In this document: piece after piece, positions 1 through 8,471 of the stretch
Layout: the number at the start of each line of letters is the position of its first letter
Position numbering within the stretch: position 1 is the first letter of the stretch
Assembly: GCA_018380195.1 (NCBI GenBank)
Contig: JAGZUC010000008.1
Coordinates: 11,842-75,841, forward strand
Direction of reading: 5' to 3'
Length of the DNA: 64,000 bases
Source: Collinsella sp.
Lineage (GTDB): Bacteria; Actinomycetota; Coriobacteriia; Coriobacteriales; Coriobacteriaceae
The notes under the pieces: generated by a model
Databases searched by the model: none
The model's input: only the letters and a program-made list of their open reading frames with translations
What the model was told of the DNA's origin: nothing
Made by a program: the position numbers and the translations under genes

Positions 1-144
1 TACCACACACCCGATCCCGCCTGCGATCTTGACTACACGCCCAATCGCGCGGTTCGCGCCGACCTTACCTGGGCGCTTTCGACCAACCTGGGCTTTGGCG
101 GACACAACGCCGCCATCGCGCTGCGTAGATATACGAGGAGCTAG
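1..144 (+). CDS. fabF: 3-oxoacyl-ACP synthase II (FabF), C-terminal end
   Basis: Open from the window edge to TAG at 142-144, 47 residues visible. The tail reads NLGFGGHNAAIAL, which matches the conserved C-terminal NxxGFGGHNA motif of KAS I/II condensing enzymes that carries an active-site glycine loop. FabF elongates acyl-ACP with malonyl-ACP in type II fatty-acid synthesis. It lies 3 bp before accB in the same direction, as expected for a fab-acc operon. Only the last tenth or so of the protein is present, so FabF rather than another ketosynthase is inferred from motif and context. Confidence 0.8.
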   Translation, partial: YHTPDPACDLDYTPNRAVRADLTWALSTNLGFGGHNAAIALRRYTRS

Positions 145-147
145 AGC

Positions 148-621
148 ATGGATTCCAAAAGACTTGCCGAGATAGCCGATGTTATGGAGGACCGCGGCCT
201 CACGCGCGTACGCGTTGAGGAGCCCGATGGCACCGCGGTCGAACTCGAGCGCGCGAGCGCCGCGCAGCCGGTTGCCGTGCCCATGCCCATGCCGAGCGCT
301 ATGGCCGCTCCAGTTGCAGCTCCCACAGTCGCGCCTGCCGCACCGGAGCCCGCCGCGCAGACACCTGCCGCCGCACCGGAGCCCAAGGGCACTGAGGTGA
401 CCGCTCCCATGGTCGGCGTTTTCTATGCTGCCCCGGCGCCGGGCGACGAGCCGTTTGTGCACGTGGGCTCTAAGGTCAAGGCCGGCGAGACGCTCTGCAT
501 CATCGAGGCCATGAAGGTTCTCAACGAGGTAACGGCAGAGGCAGACGGCGAGGTGCTCGAGATCTGCGTGGCCGACGGCGACCTCGTGGAGTTCGGCAGC
601 TGCCTCATGAGGATCGGATAG
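148..621 (+). CDS. accB: Biotin carboxyl carrier protein of acetyl-CoA carboxylase
   Basis: 157 aa. It carries the biotin that moves carboxyl groups from AccC to the carboxyltransferase in malonyl-CoA synthesis. The C-terminal biotinyl domain (about residues 83-157) has the lipoyl/biotinyl fold motif IIEAMKVLNEV with the target lysine at K123. Residues about 37-80 form an Ala/Pro-rich swinging linker typical of BCCPs, and the N-terminal region is the usual short helical segment. The ATG at 148 sits behind an AGGAG-like site within the fabF end. fabZ starts directly after the stop. Confidence 0.96.
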   Translation: MDSKRLAEIADVMEDRGLTRVRVEEPDGTAVELERASAAQPVAVPMPMPSAMAAPVAAPTVAPAAPEPAAQTPAAAPEPKGTEVTAPMVGVFYAAPAPGDEPFVHVGSKVKAGETLCIIEAMKVLNEVTAEADGEVLEICVADGDLVEFGSCLMRIG

Positions 622-630
622 GTGATATCC

Positions 631-1053
631 ATGAACAAAGAAGAGCTCAAGAAGCTGTTACCGCATCGCGAGCCGATGCTTTTGCTCGACGAAGCCGAGC
701 TGGTGGGCGACGAGGCCCACGGCAAGATCACGATTACGGGCGACGAATACTTTTTGCAGGGGCATTTTCCGGGAAACCCGGTGGTCCCCGGCGTGATCCA
801 GTGCGAGATGCTCGCCCAAAACTGCTGCGTGCTGCTGATGGGCGATGAGGAGGCGCGCGGCGCGACGCCGTTCTACACGAGTCTGGACAAGGTGCGCTTT
901 AAGCGTCCGGTGCGCCCGGGCGACACGGTTGATCTGGTGTGCACCATCACGCGTGCGCGCGGGCCGTTCCGCTTTGCGACGGGTACTGCGAGCGTCAACG
1001 GTGAGGTTTGCTGCCGCGCCGATATGTCTTTTGCACTCATGCACGAAAGTTAA
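631..1053 (+). CDS. fabZ: 3-hydroxyacyl-ACP dehydratase FabZ
   Basis: 140 aa from the ATG at 631; a GTG at 622, fused to the accB stop, would add MIS and has the better-spaced GAGGA (609-613). I prefer 631 because FabZ proteins normally begin a few residues before the LPHREPMLLLD segment. Hot-dog fold dehydratase that removes water from 3-hydroxyacyl-ACP. The catalytic motif HFPGNPVVPGV with its histidine and the following glutamate in QCEMLAQ are intact. It lies between accB and accC, an arrangement common in Gram-positive fab operons. Confidence 0.94.
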   Translation: MNKEELKKLLPHREPMLLLDEAELVGDEAHGKITITGDEYFLQGHFPGNPVVPGVIQCEMLAQNCCVLLMGDEEARGATPFYTSLDKVRFKRPVRPGDTVDLVCTITRARGPFRFATGTASVNGEVCCRADMSFALMHES

Positions 1054-1063
1054 GGAAGGCTTC

Positions 1064-2407
1064 ATGTTCGACAAAGTGCTCATCGCCAACCGCGGCGAAG
1101 TCGCGGTCCGTGTTATCCGCGCGTGCCGCGATATGGGCATCAAGACCGTCGCCGTTTATTCCACGGCCGATGCGGACGCGCTGCACGTGCAGCTTGCCGA
1201 CGAGGCGTATTGCATCGGCGGTCCGCGTCTTGCCGAGAGCTACCTCAACGACGATGCTGTGCTCACCTGTGCCGTAAAGTCGGGAGCTAAGGCAATTCAT
1301 CCCGGCTATGGCTTTTTCTCCGAGAAGGCGAGCTTCGTGCGCGACTGCGACAAGTATGGCCTGGCGTTTGTTGGTCCTTCGGCCAAGGTGATCGACAGCA
1401 TGGGCGACAAGGACGCCGCACGTCGAACGGCTGCCGCGGCGGGCGTGCCCATCGTGCCGGGCTGCGATTTGCTCAAAAGTCCCGAGGAGGCAACGGCCGA
1501 GGCTGAGCGCATTGGCTGCCCCGTGCTTATTAAGGCGCGTGCGGGCGGCGGCGGTCGCGGTATTCGTAAGGTCGAGCGCGTGGAAGATGCGGCAAAGGCC
1601 TTTATTGAAGCACGCGCCGAGGGCGAGGCCGTTTTTGGCGACGGCGAGTGCTACATGGAGAAGTTCGTCGCGCCGGCGCATCACGTTGAGGTACAGATTA
1701 TGGCCGATAAGCAGGGCCATGTGTTTTCGCTCGGCGAGCGCGAGTGCTCGGTGCAGCGTCGCAACCAAAAGCTGATCGAGGAGAGCCCCGCGCCGTGCCT
1801 CGACGGACACGACGACATTCGTGCTCGCATGCACGAGGCAGCGCGTGACCTGGCTCGTGCCGTCGGCTACGAAGGAGCTGGTACCATCGAGTTCCTGTAT
1901 TCGGACGACGGCAATTTCTACTTTATGGAAATGAACACGCGCTTGCAGGTGGAGCATCCGGTTACGGAGTTTGTGACCGATACCGACTTGGTCAAGTGGC
2001 AGCTGCGCGTGGCAGCCGGCCAGCCTCTGCCCTTTGAGCAGGAGGACATGCCGGTCCGCAACCATGCTATGGAGTGCCGCATCAATGCCGAAACGCCGGA
2101 CTTTCTGCCGTCATGCGGAACGGTCACCGCGTTGCGTGTGCCGGGTGGTCCGCGCGTGCGCTGGGATTCCGCCATGTTTGCCGGTGCGAAAGTTCCGCCG
2201 TACTACGACTCCATGCTCGGCAAGCTCATCGTGTGTGCGCCCACGCGTGACGGCGCCATTCGCAAGATGCGCTCGGCCCTGGGCGAGCTCTTGATTGAGG
2301 GCGTGAGCGAAAACAGCGAGCTTCAGCTCGACGTGCTGGCAAACGACGAGTTCTTGTCGGGCATGTATCACACCGATCTAATGGGGCATCTCTATGCTGA
2401 TGAATAG
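1064..2407 (+). CDS. accC: Acetyl-CoA carboxylase, biotin carboxylase subunit
   Basis: 447 aa, the usual AccC length. The ATG at 1064 begins MFDKVLIANRGEVAVRVIRA, the classic AccC N terminus, and is preceded by AAGGAAGG at 1052-1059; a much longer upstream open frame is not coding. ATP-grasp domain with the glycine-rich loop GGGGRGIR and the metal-binding MEMNTRLQVEHPVTE motif. It carboxylates biotin on AccB using ATP and bicarbonate. It overlaps the fused carboxyltransferase gene by 14 bp, which suggests translational coupling. Confidence 0.97.
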   Translation: MFDKVLIANRGEVAVRVIRACRDMGIKTVAVYSTADADALHVQLADEAYCIGGPRLAESYLNDDAVLTCAVKSGAKAIHPGYGFFSEKASFVRDCDKYGLAFVGPSAKVIDSMGDKDAARRTAAAAGVPIVPGCDLLKSPEEATAEAERIGCPVLIKARAGGGGRGIRKVERVEDAAKAFIEARAEGEAVFGDGECYMEKFVAPAHHVEVQIMADKQGHVFSLGERECSVQRRNQKLIEESPAPCLDGHDDIRARMHEAARDLARAVGYEGAGTIEFLYSDDGNFYFMEMNTRLQVEHPVTEFVTDTDLVKWQLRVAAGQPLPFEQEDMPVRNHAMECRINAETPDFLPSCGTVTALRVPGGPRVRWDSAMFAGAKVPPYYDSMLGKLIVCAPTRDGAIRKMRSALGELLIEGVSENSELQLDVLANDEFLSGMYHTDLMGHLYADE

Positions 2408-4118
2408 AAAAGCGAAGACGGTCAACGTCCTCGAGGGACCGATGACCGAGTCGTGCGCCGAGTTTCCCGCGCGCCACGTGTTTATCAAGTGCCCGGAGTG
2501 CCGCCGCGTGATCGATGAGGCGCGCCTGCACGACAACCTCGAGGTCTGCCCTCGTTGCGGCAAACACTTTCGCGTGAGCGGGCGCGACCGCATGCACATG
2601 ACGATTGACGAGGGCACGTTTGAGGAATGGGATGCCAGTCTGGCGCCGGAGGACTTCCTCTCGTTTCCCGGTTATGCCGACAAGCTCAAGAGCGTGAGCG
2701 AACGTTCGGGCGAGCGCGATGCCGTTGTGTGCGGCAAGGGCAAAATCTGCGGTTGCGATACGGCGCTCTTCTTTATGGACGCCAACTTTATGATGGGCTC
2801 GATGGGTTCCGTGGTGGGCGAGAAGATCTGCCGCACATTTGAGCGTGCGACCGAGCTGGGACTGCCGGTCGTTGGCTTTACCGTATCGGGTGGCGCCCGC
2901 ATGCAGGAGGGCGTGACCTCGCTCATGCAGATGGCCAAGATTTCTGCGGCGGTTAGGCGCCATAGCGAGGCGGGCGGCCTGTATATCACGGTGCTCACCG
3001 ACCCCACGACCGGAGGTGTAACCGCGAGCTTTGCCATGGAGGGCGATATTATCCTGGCCGAGCCCGATGCCCTGACGGCATTTGCCGGCCCGCGCGTGAT
3101 CGAGCAGAACATGCACAAGCGCCTGCCCAAGGGATTCCAGCGCTCCGAGTTTTTGCTGGAGCACGGCTTTTGCGATGCCGTTGTTCCGCGTGGCGAGATT
3201 GCGCTCACGGTAGGCGAGCTGCTGGCGCTGCACGAAGGGCACGCGCCCGGCCTGGGGGCACCGCATGAGATCGTGCATACGGGTCGCCGTGGCAAAAAGC
3301 TGGGACACTTGTTCAAGCGCTCGGCCGCACCAAAAACCGCGCTCGAGATTGTCAAGCAGACCCGCTCAGCAGATCGCGCCACGGCAGGCGAGATGATCTC
3401 GCTGGGCCTGGATGGATTTGTGGAGCTGCACGGCGACCGCTACTTTGGCGACGACGCTGCTGTGGTGGCTGGCATTGGCTGGAAAGACGGACGCCCCGTA
3501 ACGGTCATCGCCATCGAGCGCGGCACCACGACCAAAGAGCGCATGCGTCGCAACTTTGGTATGGCACATCCCGAGGGCTACCGCAAAGCGCGTCGCCTGA
3601 TGCGCCAGGCCGAAAAGTTTGGTCGACCGGTTCTGTGCCTGGTCGATACTTCGGGCGCGTTTTGCGGCATCGGTGCCGAGGAACGCGGCCAGGGCGAGGC
3701 GATTGCCCAGAACCTCATGGAGATGAGCGACCTTAAGACGCCGATTGTCTCGGTGGTGACAGGCGAGGGCGGCTCTGGTGGCGCGCTGGCGCTGTCCGTG
3801 GCCGACCGCATCCTGATGCTCTCGAGCTCGGCCTATTCGGTCGTGAGCCCCGAGGCCTGTGCGTCGATCCTGTGGAAGGATACCGAGCGCGCGAATGAGG
3901 CTGCCGAGGCGCTGAAGCTCACAGCTCCCGATCTGTTGGCGCTCGGCATCATCGACGGCATTGTCGACGATAGGGGCCTGTCGCATGAGGAGATCGCCGG
4001 TGCCGTCATGTCCTCGGCATTTGATGCCTTCGATACGCTTGGGCAGCTCGACGAGGCGACCCTCACAAACCTCCGCTACGAAAAGTACCGCGCAATCGGT
4101 CAGTACCGCACGATGTGA
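2394..4118 (+). CDS. accDA: Fused acetyl-CoA carboxylase carboxyltransferase, beta plus alpha (AccD-AccA)
   Basis: 574 aa, one reading frame covering both carboxyltransferase subunits. Residues about 30-280 are AccD-like with the zinc ribbon cysteines C33, C36, C52 and C55 and the crotonase-fold glycine motif GGARMQEG. From about residue 316 the protein is AccA-like (LHGDRYFGDD, DTSGAFCGIGAEERGQ, GEGGSGGALAL). It transfers CO2 from carboxybiotin to acetyl-CoA. No frameshift or stop lies at the junction, so this is a genuine fusion rather than two genes. The start at 2394 overlaps the end of accC; an alternative ATG is two codons later. Confidence 0.95.
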   Translation: MLMNRKAKTVNVLEGPMTESCAEFPARHVFIKCPECRRVIDEARLHDNLEVCPRCGKHFRVSGRDRMHMTIDEGTFEEWDASLAPEDFLSFPGYADKLKSVSERSGERDAVVCGKGKICGCDTALFFMDANFMMGSMGSVVGEKICRTFERATELGLPVVGFTVSGGARMQEGVTSLMQMAKISAAVRRHSEAGGLYITVLTDPTTGGVTASFAMEGDIILAEPDALTAFAGPRVIEQNMHKRLPKGFQRSEFLLEHGFCDAVVPRGEIALTVGELLALHEGHAPGLGAPHEIVHTGRRGKKLGHLFKRSAAPKTALEIVKQTRSADRATAGEMISLGLDGFVELHGDRYFGDDAAVVAGIGWKDGRPVTVIAIERGTTTKERMRRNFGMAHPEGYRKARRLMRQAEKFGRPVLCLVDTSGAFCGIGAEERGQGEAIAQNLMEMSDLKTPIVSVVTGEGGSGGALALSVADRILMLSSSAYSVVSPEACASILWKDTERANEAAEALKLTAPDLLALGIIDGIVDDRGLSHEEIAGAVMSSAFDAFDTLGQLDEATLTNLRYEKYRAIGQYRTM

Positions 4119-4134
4119 CAAAGGGACAGCCCGC

Positions 4135-5373
4135 ATGTCATATTGGGAAAGGCATTCCATGCTACAAGTTTCTAACACCTCGTTTACAACGTCGGTTTCA
4201 TCAAACGCCATGGCCGTGGTGGACTATCTGTCCAAAAGCATGATGTCGGCGCTGCCGTTTATTGTCTGCGCGGCGTTGTTCCGCACCGTCGCTGTCATTA
4301 TGGGCGAAGGCATGCTGGGCCTGTGGTCTGCCGATTCCGATATCTATCGCCTGTTCTACAGTTGGCTCTATAACGCCGGCTACTACTTTTTGCCCATTTA
4401 TCTTGGTTGGGCGGCCGCCCGCCAGCTCGGTTGCTCGGAGCAGCTGGGCATGATGCTGGGCGGCGTATTGATTGCACCCGATCTGCTCAAGCTCGTCGAT
4501 GCCGCATCGACGACGGGGGCATCGATGACTTCCGTGTATGGTCTGCTTCCTGCGCCGGTCAACGATTACACGACGACTGTTATTCCGGTTCTCATCTCGG
4601 TGCCCGTGCTATGGCGAGTGGAGTGTTTCTTTAAGCGCGTTATCCCTAAGGCCGTGGCGTTTTCGTTCGTTCCGTTTGCGACCATGCTTGTCATGGTTCC
4701 GGTTTCGCTGTGTATTACGGCGCCGGCGGGCAGCTATCTGGGCATGCTGTTGGGCCAGCTTATGTTTATGCTTGGCAATTCCGGTGGCATCGTGTCGCTG
4801 CTCACGCTCATGGGGCTTGCCGCGGGCTGGGAGTTCCTAAAGATCGCCGGCGTCAGCAACGTTGTCCTATCGCTCGCCTATGCGCAGTTTATGAGTGTGG
4901 GAACGGATTCGTGCATCCTGATCGCCGCGACGATGGCAACGTTCGCCGTTTGGGGCATGCCCTTTGGCGCGTCGCTTCGCGTTGCGGATAAGGACGAGAA
5001 GGCGCTCATGCTGGGCTATTCAATCTCGGGTGTTCTTGGCGGCGTAAGCGAGCCGGCGCTGTACGGTTGCGGCTTTAAATATGGCAGGTGCCTGACGTGC
5101 ATGGCCATTGGCGGCGCCGTCGGAGGCCTTGTTGCGGCCGTGGGCCACGTTACGGCCTATACCATCGGCATGACGAATGTCCTTATGGTCATTGGCTTTG
5201 CCACGGGCGGCATCTCGAACCTGCTGTGGTGCTGCGCTGCCGGCGGTGTGGCATTTGCGGTGTCTGCGGCGCTGAGCTACTGCTTTGGCGTGGTGCCGGC
5301 GAAGGGACAGACGACGGGGGACGGAGCCGATTCACCCGAAACCTCGAAGAGCGTGGCCGAAGTAAGCGCGTAA
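4135..5373 (+). CDS. PTS transporter EIIC-domain protein, without EIIA/EIIB partner
   Basis: 412 aa from the ATG at 4135, which has AAGGGA 8 bp upstream; ATG 4159 is an alternative. A polytopic membrane protein of the glucose/sucrose-type EIIC family: many hydrophobic segments and the signature GGVSEPALYG, part of the sugar-binding region of EIIC proteins. It would form the sugar channel of a phosphotransferase system. No EIIA or EIIB domain is fused to it or encoded nearby, so it must borrow phosphoryl-transfer components from elsewhere or act differently. Substrate cannot be told from the sequence. Confidence 0.8.
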   Translation: MSYWERHSMLQVSNTSFTTSVSSNAMAVVDYLSKSMMSALPFIVCAALFRTVAVIMGEGMLGLWSADSDIYRLFYSWLYNAGYYFLPIYLGWAAARQLGCSEQLGMMLGGVLIAPDLLKLVDAASTTGASMTSVYGLLPAPVNDYTTTVIPVLISVPVLWRVECFFKRVIPKAVAFSFVPFATMLVMVPVSLCITAPAGSYLGMLLGQLMFMLGNSGGIVSLLTLMGLAAGWEFLKIAGVSNVVLSLAYAQFMSVGTDSCILIAATMATFAVWGMPFGASLRVADKDEKALMLGYSISGVLGGVSEPALYGCGFKYGRCLTCMAIGGAVGGLVAAVGHVTAYTIGMTNVLMVIGFATGGISNLLWCCAAGGVAFAVSAALSYCFGVVPAKGQTTGDGADSPETSKSVAEVSA

Positions 5374-5411
5374 ACCTGTGCGACACAAGGACGATTCCTT
5401 TGCCATATTCC

Positions 5412-5445
5412 AAGGCCGTGACCCGTGTGGGTTGCGGCCTTTTTT
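5412..5445 (+). terminator. Rho-independent terminator after EIIC gene
   Basis: Perfect stem AAGGCCG (5412-5418) with CGGCCTT (5435-5441), an inner ACCC/GGGT pairing in the loop, and a T run to 5445. It separates the EIIC gene from the cation-transporter gene. Confidence 0.85.
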
Positions 5446-5524
5446 GTATCTGGGGGACAAAGTGGCTACACTACAATCCGTTTGAGCAATAGATATATAG
5501 GTAGTACCGTGGGGGCGGATGTAG

Positions 5525-6679
5525 ATGGTCGAGTGGATTGTTAAGCGTGCGCAGGGCGACCGTGCGCGCGTGGGCACGTTGACGGGCGTGGTGTGTATTC
5601 TCGCCAATGTGGCACTATGCGCTGCGAAGGGCGTAATTGGCGTGCTGTCGGGATCGGTTTCGATTGTGGCGGATGCCATGAACAACCTGTCCGATGCAAG
5701 CTCGAATATCGTGAGCGTGCTGGGCTTTAAGCTGGCGAGCAAGCCGGCCGACCCCGAGCATCCTTACGGCCACGGTCGCTACGAGTATCTCTCGGGTTTG
5801 GTCGTGGCGGCGCTCGTGCTGCTTATTGGCATCGAACTGGTGAAGTCCTCGGTGGAGCGTATTGTCAACCCGGAGCCTGTCGAGTTCTCGCTTGCCCTGG
5901 TGGCAGTCCTGGCACTTTCGATGGTTGTAAAGCTGTGGATGGCGGCCCTCAACCAAAAGCTCGGCGATCGCATTGAGTCCGAGACGCTGCATGCGACCGC
6001 GCAGGATTCCAAGAACGATGTCCTTGCCACAGGCGCCGTGCTGGCATGTGCGATTGTTTCGCAGGTGACGCACATCAATCTTGACGCATGGGTCGGCCTT
6101 GCCGTTGGCGCCTATATTGGCTGGAGCGGCCTTGAACTTATTCAAGATACGGTGAGCCCGCTTTTGGGCCAGTCACCCGATCCTAAGCTGGTCAAGCACA
6201 TTCGAGACAAGATCATGAGCTATCCCGGCGTTTTGGGCGTTCACGATTTGATGGTTCACGACTACGGCCCGGGCAGGAAGTTTGCAAGTGCGCACGCCGA
6301 GATGGCGGCCGAGGCCAGCCCGCTGGAAAGTCACGACACGCTCGATAACATCGAGCAGTCGTTTAGGAACGAAGACGGCATGATTGTCACACTTCACTAC
6401 GACCCCATCGTGACCGACGATCCAAAGGTGGCGAGCATGCGCTTGCGCATTCACGCCATGGCTCAGGAGATCGATAACCGCCTCTCGATTCATGACCTAC
6501 GCTGTGTGCCGGGTCCTACGCACACCAACGTGATCTTTGACTGCGTGCGTCCCTCGGATCTGCAGATGAGTGCCGAAGACTTAAAGCACGCGCTGGCACA
6601 ACGGGTCGAATCGGAATATCCCAAGTCGATTGCCAAGATTACGATCGACGAAGACTACGTAGGGCATACCCACGAGTAA
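5525..6679 (+). CDS. Cation diffusion facilitator family metal transporter
   Basis: 384 aa membrane protein. CDF features: TM2 motif DAMNNLSDASSN, the cytosolic loop motif DPEHPYGHGRYEY after it, TM5 motif HATAQDSKNDV, and a C-terminal cytosolic domain of the ZT-dimer type (about residues 215-300). Such proteins export divalent metals (Zn, Fe, Mn, Co) in exchange for protons. The site residues read N/D in TM2 and D..D in TM5, which is more like the Mn/Fe-type members than HxxxD zinc exporters, but the substrate is uncertain. The extra C-terminal part (about 300-384) is long for FieF and resembles the MMT1 branch. Confidence 0.88.
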   Translation: MVEWIVKRAQGDRARVGTLTGVVCILANVALCAAKGVIGVLSGSVSIVADAMNNLSDASSNIVSVLGFKLASKPADPEHPYGHGRYEYLSGLVVAALVLLIGIELVKSSVERIVNPEPVEFSLALVAVLALSMVVKLWMAALNQKLGDRIESETLHATAQDSKNDVLATGAVLACAIVSQVTHINLDAWVGLAVGAYIGWSGLELIQDTVSPLLGQSPDPKLVKHIRDKIMSYPGVLGVHDLMVHDYGPGRKFASAHAEMAAEASPLESHDTLDNIEQSFRNEDGMIVTLHYDPIVTDDPKVASMRLRIHAMAQEIDNRLSIHDLRCVPGPTHTNVIFDCVRPSDLQMSAEDLKHALAQRVESEYPKSIAKITIDEDYVGHTHE

Positions 6680-6718
6680 GGCTGTGCCGGCAAAGCAGGT
6701 TATGCAGAAGGGGAGAGC

Positions 6719-7345
6719 ATGAAGAAGCTGTATCTACTCCGCCACGGTCAGACGGAGTTCAACGTCAAAAAGCTGGTCCAGGGCCGCTGCGATTCGCCGC
6801 TGACCGATCTGGGCCGTCAGCAAGCCGGGATGGCAGCCGCATGGCTTAAGGGCCACGGCGTCGTCCCCGACAAAGTGGTCTCTTCGTCCTTAGGCCGAGC
6901 CATGGACACAGCTCAGCTCGTCGCATGCGAGCTCCTCGGCCCGGACGCAGCAGCCGAGCCCTGCGAAGGCATCATCGAGCGCTGCTACGGCACCTTCGAA
7001 GAAGGCCCGCACGACGCGCTACCCACCGACGTCTGGGACCCCGGCGAGGACTTGGTCCCCTTCGGAGGAGAAGGAAGCCATGCGCTGCAAGAGCGCATGG
7101 TAGGCACCCTCACCAATATCATGGGCGCCGAGGGCATAGAAACCCTCCTAGCAGTAAGCCACGGCAGCGCCAGCCGCCAATTCATTAGAGCCGCCGCCCC
7201 AGAGGGCTTCGAGCTCCCAACAAAACTCCCCAACTGCGCCATCATGATTTTCGATTTCGATGAGCAAAAGCCACAAGCAGAAGGCGAACCGTCCCAATGC
7301 AAGTTCACCCTCCAGCAAATAGTGGACCCCCAACAAAGTCATTAG
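6719..7345 (+). CDS. Histidine phosphatase family protein (GpmB-like)
   Basis: 208 aa. Starts MKKLYLLRHGQTEFN: the RHG motif with the phospho-accepting histidine H9 near the N terminus, and a second histidine in VSHGSASRQF, as in the branch-1 histidine phosphatase / cofactor-independent-annotated phosphoglycerate mutase family. Acts on a small phosphorylated metabolite, identity not visible. It starts 39 bp after the CDF transporter and has GGGGAG 4 bp before the ATG. The gene ends just before the giant palindrome. Codon use in its 3' half is notably richer in A/C-ending rare codons (CTA, CCA, AGA) than its neighbours. Confidence 0.85.
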   Translation: MKKLYLLRHGQTEFNVKKLVQGRCDSPLTDLGRQQAGMAAAWLKGHGVVPDKVVSSSLGRAMDTAQLVACELLGPDAAAEPCEGIIERCYGTFEEGPHDALPTDVWDPGEDLVPFGGEGSHALQERMVGTLTNIMGAEGIETLLAVSHGSASRQFIRAAAPEGFELPTKLPNCAIMIFDFDEQKPQAEGEPSQCKFTLQQIVDPQQSH

Positions 7346-7380
7346 CCTGAGCGAGCAAGGTTTAGCAGACATCAACGTGG

Positions 7381-7545
7381 CGTTCCCGGTGTGCGGCGGA
7401 GGGGGCGGGCCTGAGACATATTAAGGTTGTCGCGAGTTCCGCACGAACAGGAGAGCACTTAATGTGCTCTCCGTCGTGAGCAGGACTGTAGAGCAGCAAC
7501 CTTAATATGTCTCAGGCCCGCCCCCTCCGCCGCACACTGGGAACG
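7381..7545. repeat. Giant palindromic element, copy A (variable arms, conserved core)
   Basis: 49-bp arms at 7381-7429 and 7497-7545 are reverse complements with one mismatch; a further CGTGG pairing lies just outside. They enclose a 67-nt core (7430-7496) with its own hairpin, GGAGAGCAC/GTGCTCTCC around TTAAT, flanked by CACGA/TCGTG. The core recurs, inverted, at 43794-43860 with about 90% identity while the arms there are unrelated. As RNA it would fold into one very long hairpin. No protein is encoded. It sits between the phosphatase and the rplC promoter. Confidence 0.9.
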
Positions 7546-7596
7546 TGCCACGCACTTTACCTGCGTAAACAATGTGAGTGAAATATGAATCTCGAT

Positions 7597-7621
7597 GGAT
7601 ACGCCCGCAGCCGTGTATACT
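7597..7621 (+). promoter_or_regulatory. Probable rplC promoter, with motif shared with rplB leader
   Basis: A TATACT -10-like hexamer at 7616-7621 preceded by TG. No good -35 is seen. The 25 bp ending here differ at only two positions from 9461-9485 upstream of rplB. Both copies can pair ACACG or ATACG with CGTGT across the CCCG(C/G)AGC loop, so the motif may act as a hairpin rather than, or as well as, a promoter. Confidence 0.5.
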
Positions 7622-7732
7622 AAACAGATGTGTGAAACCAGGGGAGTATTCTGGCTGGACAAAATGCCTGCTTAATAGGGTTGTCAGGTAGTCCGGGCGA
7701 AATACAAGGCTGGGGAGCACGTCGTGTAAGTA

Positions 7733-7784
7733 GTGGTCCTCTAGGGGCGTACGCTCGGTGGTGTACGCATTGTCCCAAGACCAC
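7733..7784 (+). promoter_or_regulatory. Structured 5' leader of rplC
   Basis: About 180 nt separate the putative promoter from rplC. Within it GTGGTC (7733-7738) pairs with GACCAC (7779-7784) and inside that GCGTAC (7747-7752) pairs with GTACGC (7763-7768). No open frame or T-run follows. In many bacteria the S10 operon leader is the target of L4 feedback; here the operon starts at rplC, so this leader is a candidate for an equivalent site. That role is inference. Confidence 0.5.
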
Positions 7785-7804
7785 GCGAGAGTTGGGATCA
7801 TATC

Positions 7805-8425
7805 TTGATCAGCATGATTCTCGGCCGCAAGATTGGCATGACCCAGGTTTGGGACGAGGACGACAACGTCGTTCCCGTCACGGTCATCCAGGCTGGCCCC
7901 TGCGCTGTCTCGCAGGTTAAAACTCAGGCAACCGACGGCTATGACGCCGTCCAGATCGGTTTCGGCGACATCAAGGCCAAGAACGTGAACAAGCCCATGG
8001 CTGGTCACTTCGCCAAGGCCGGCGTCGAGCCTGTCCGCTTCCTTCGTGAGGTCCGCGTCGAGAACGGCGAGGAGCACAAGGTCGGCGAGGTCGTTACCGT
8101 CGCTGATTTCGCTGATGTCGAGAAGGTCGACGTCATCGGTACCTCCAAGGGTAAGGGCTTCCAGGGTCGCATCAAGCGCTGGGGTCAGCGCCGCGGTCCT
8201 ATGACGCATGGTTCTCACTTCCAGCGTCACCCCGGTTCTATCGGTCAGTGCGCCTATCCTGCGCGCGTCCTCAAGGGCGTCAAGATGGCCGGTCACATGG
8301 GTAACGAGCGCGTTACCGTCAAGAACCTTTCCGTTGTCCGCATCGATGCCGAGCAGAACCTCATCTTGGTCAAGGGCGCTGTCCCGGGTGCCAAGAATGG
8401 TCTCGTCGCCATCCGTATGGCCTAA
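7805..8425 (+). CDS. rplC: 50S ribosomal protein L3
   Basis: 206 aa from a TTG start at 7805 (GGGA 7 bp upstream); ATG 7814 would remove three residues. L3 N-terminal ILGRKIGMTQ and the peptidyl-transferase-proximal loop RWGQRRGPMTHGSHFQRHPG are present. Early-assembly 23S rRNA binder. It is the first gene of the block here; rpsJ, its usual upstream neighbour, is absent. Confidence 0.96.
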   Translation: MISMILGRKIGMTQVWDEDDNVVPVTVIQAGPCAVSQVKTQATDGYDAVQIGFGDIKAKNVNKPMAGHFAKAGVEPVRFLREVRVENGEEHKVGEVVTVADFADVEKVDVIGTSKGKGFQGRIKRWGQRRGPMTHGSHFQRHPGSIGQCAYPARVLKGVKMAGHMGNERVTVKNLSVVRIDAEQNLILVKGAVPGAKNGLVAIRMA

Positions 8426-8471
8426 GGGCCCAGCCCATTTAGCCCAGCGTCATACCAAGGAGAACACTTAA

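Noticed and set aside
7561..7804. rpsJ upstream of rplC
   Set aside because: No S10-like frame in any register; the region is leader sequence.
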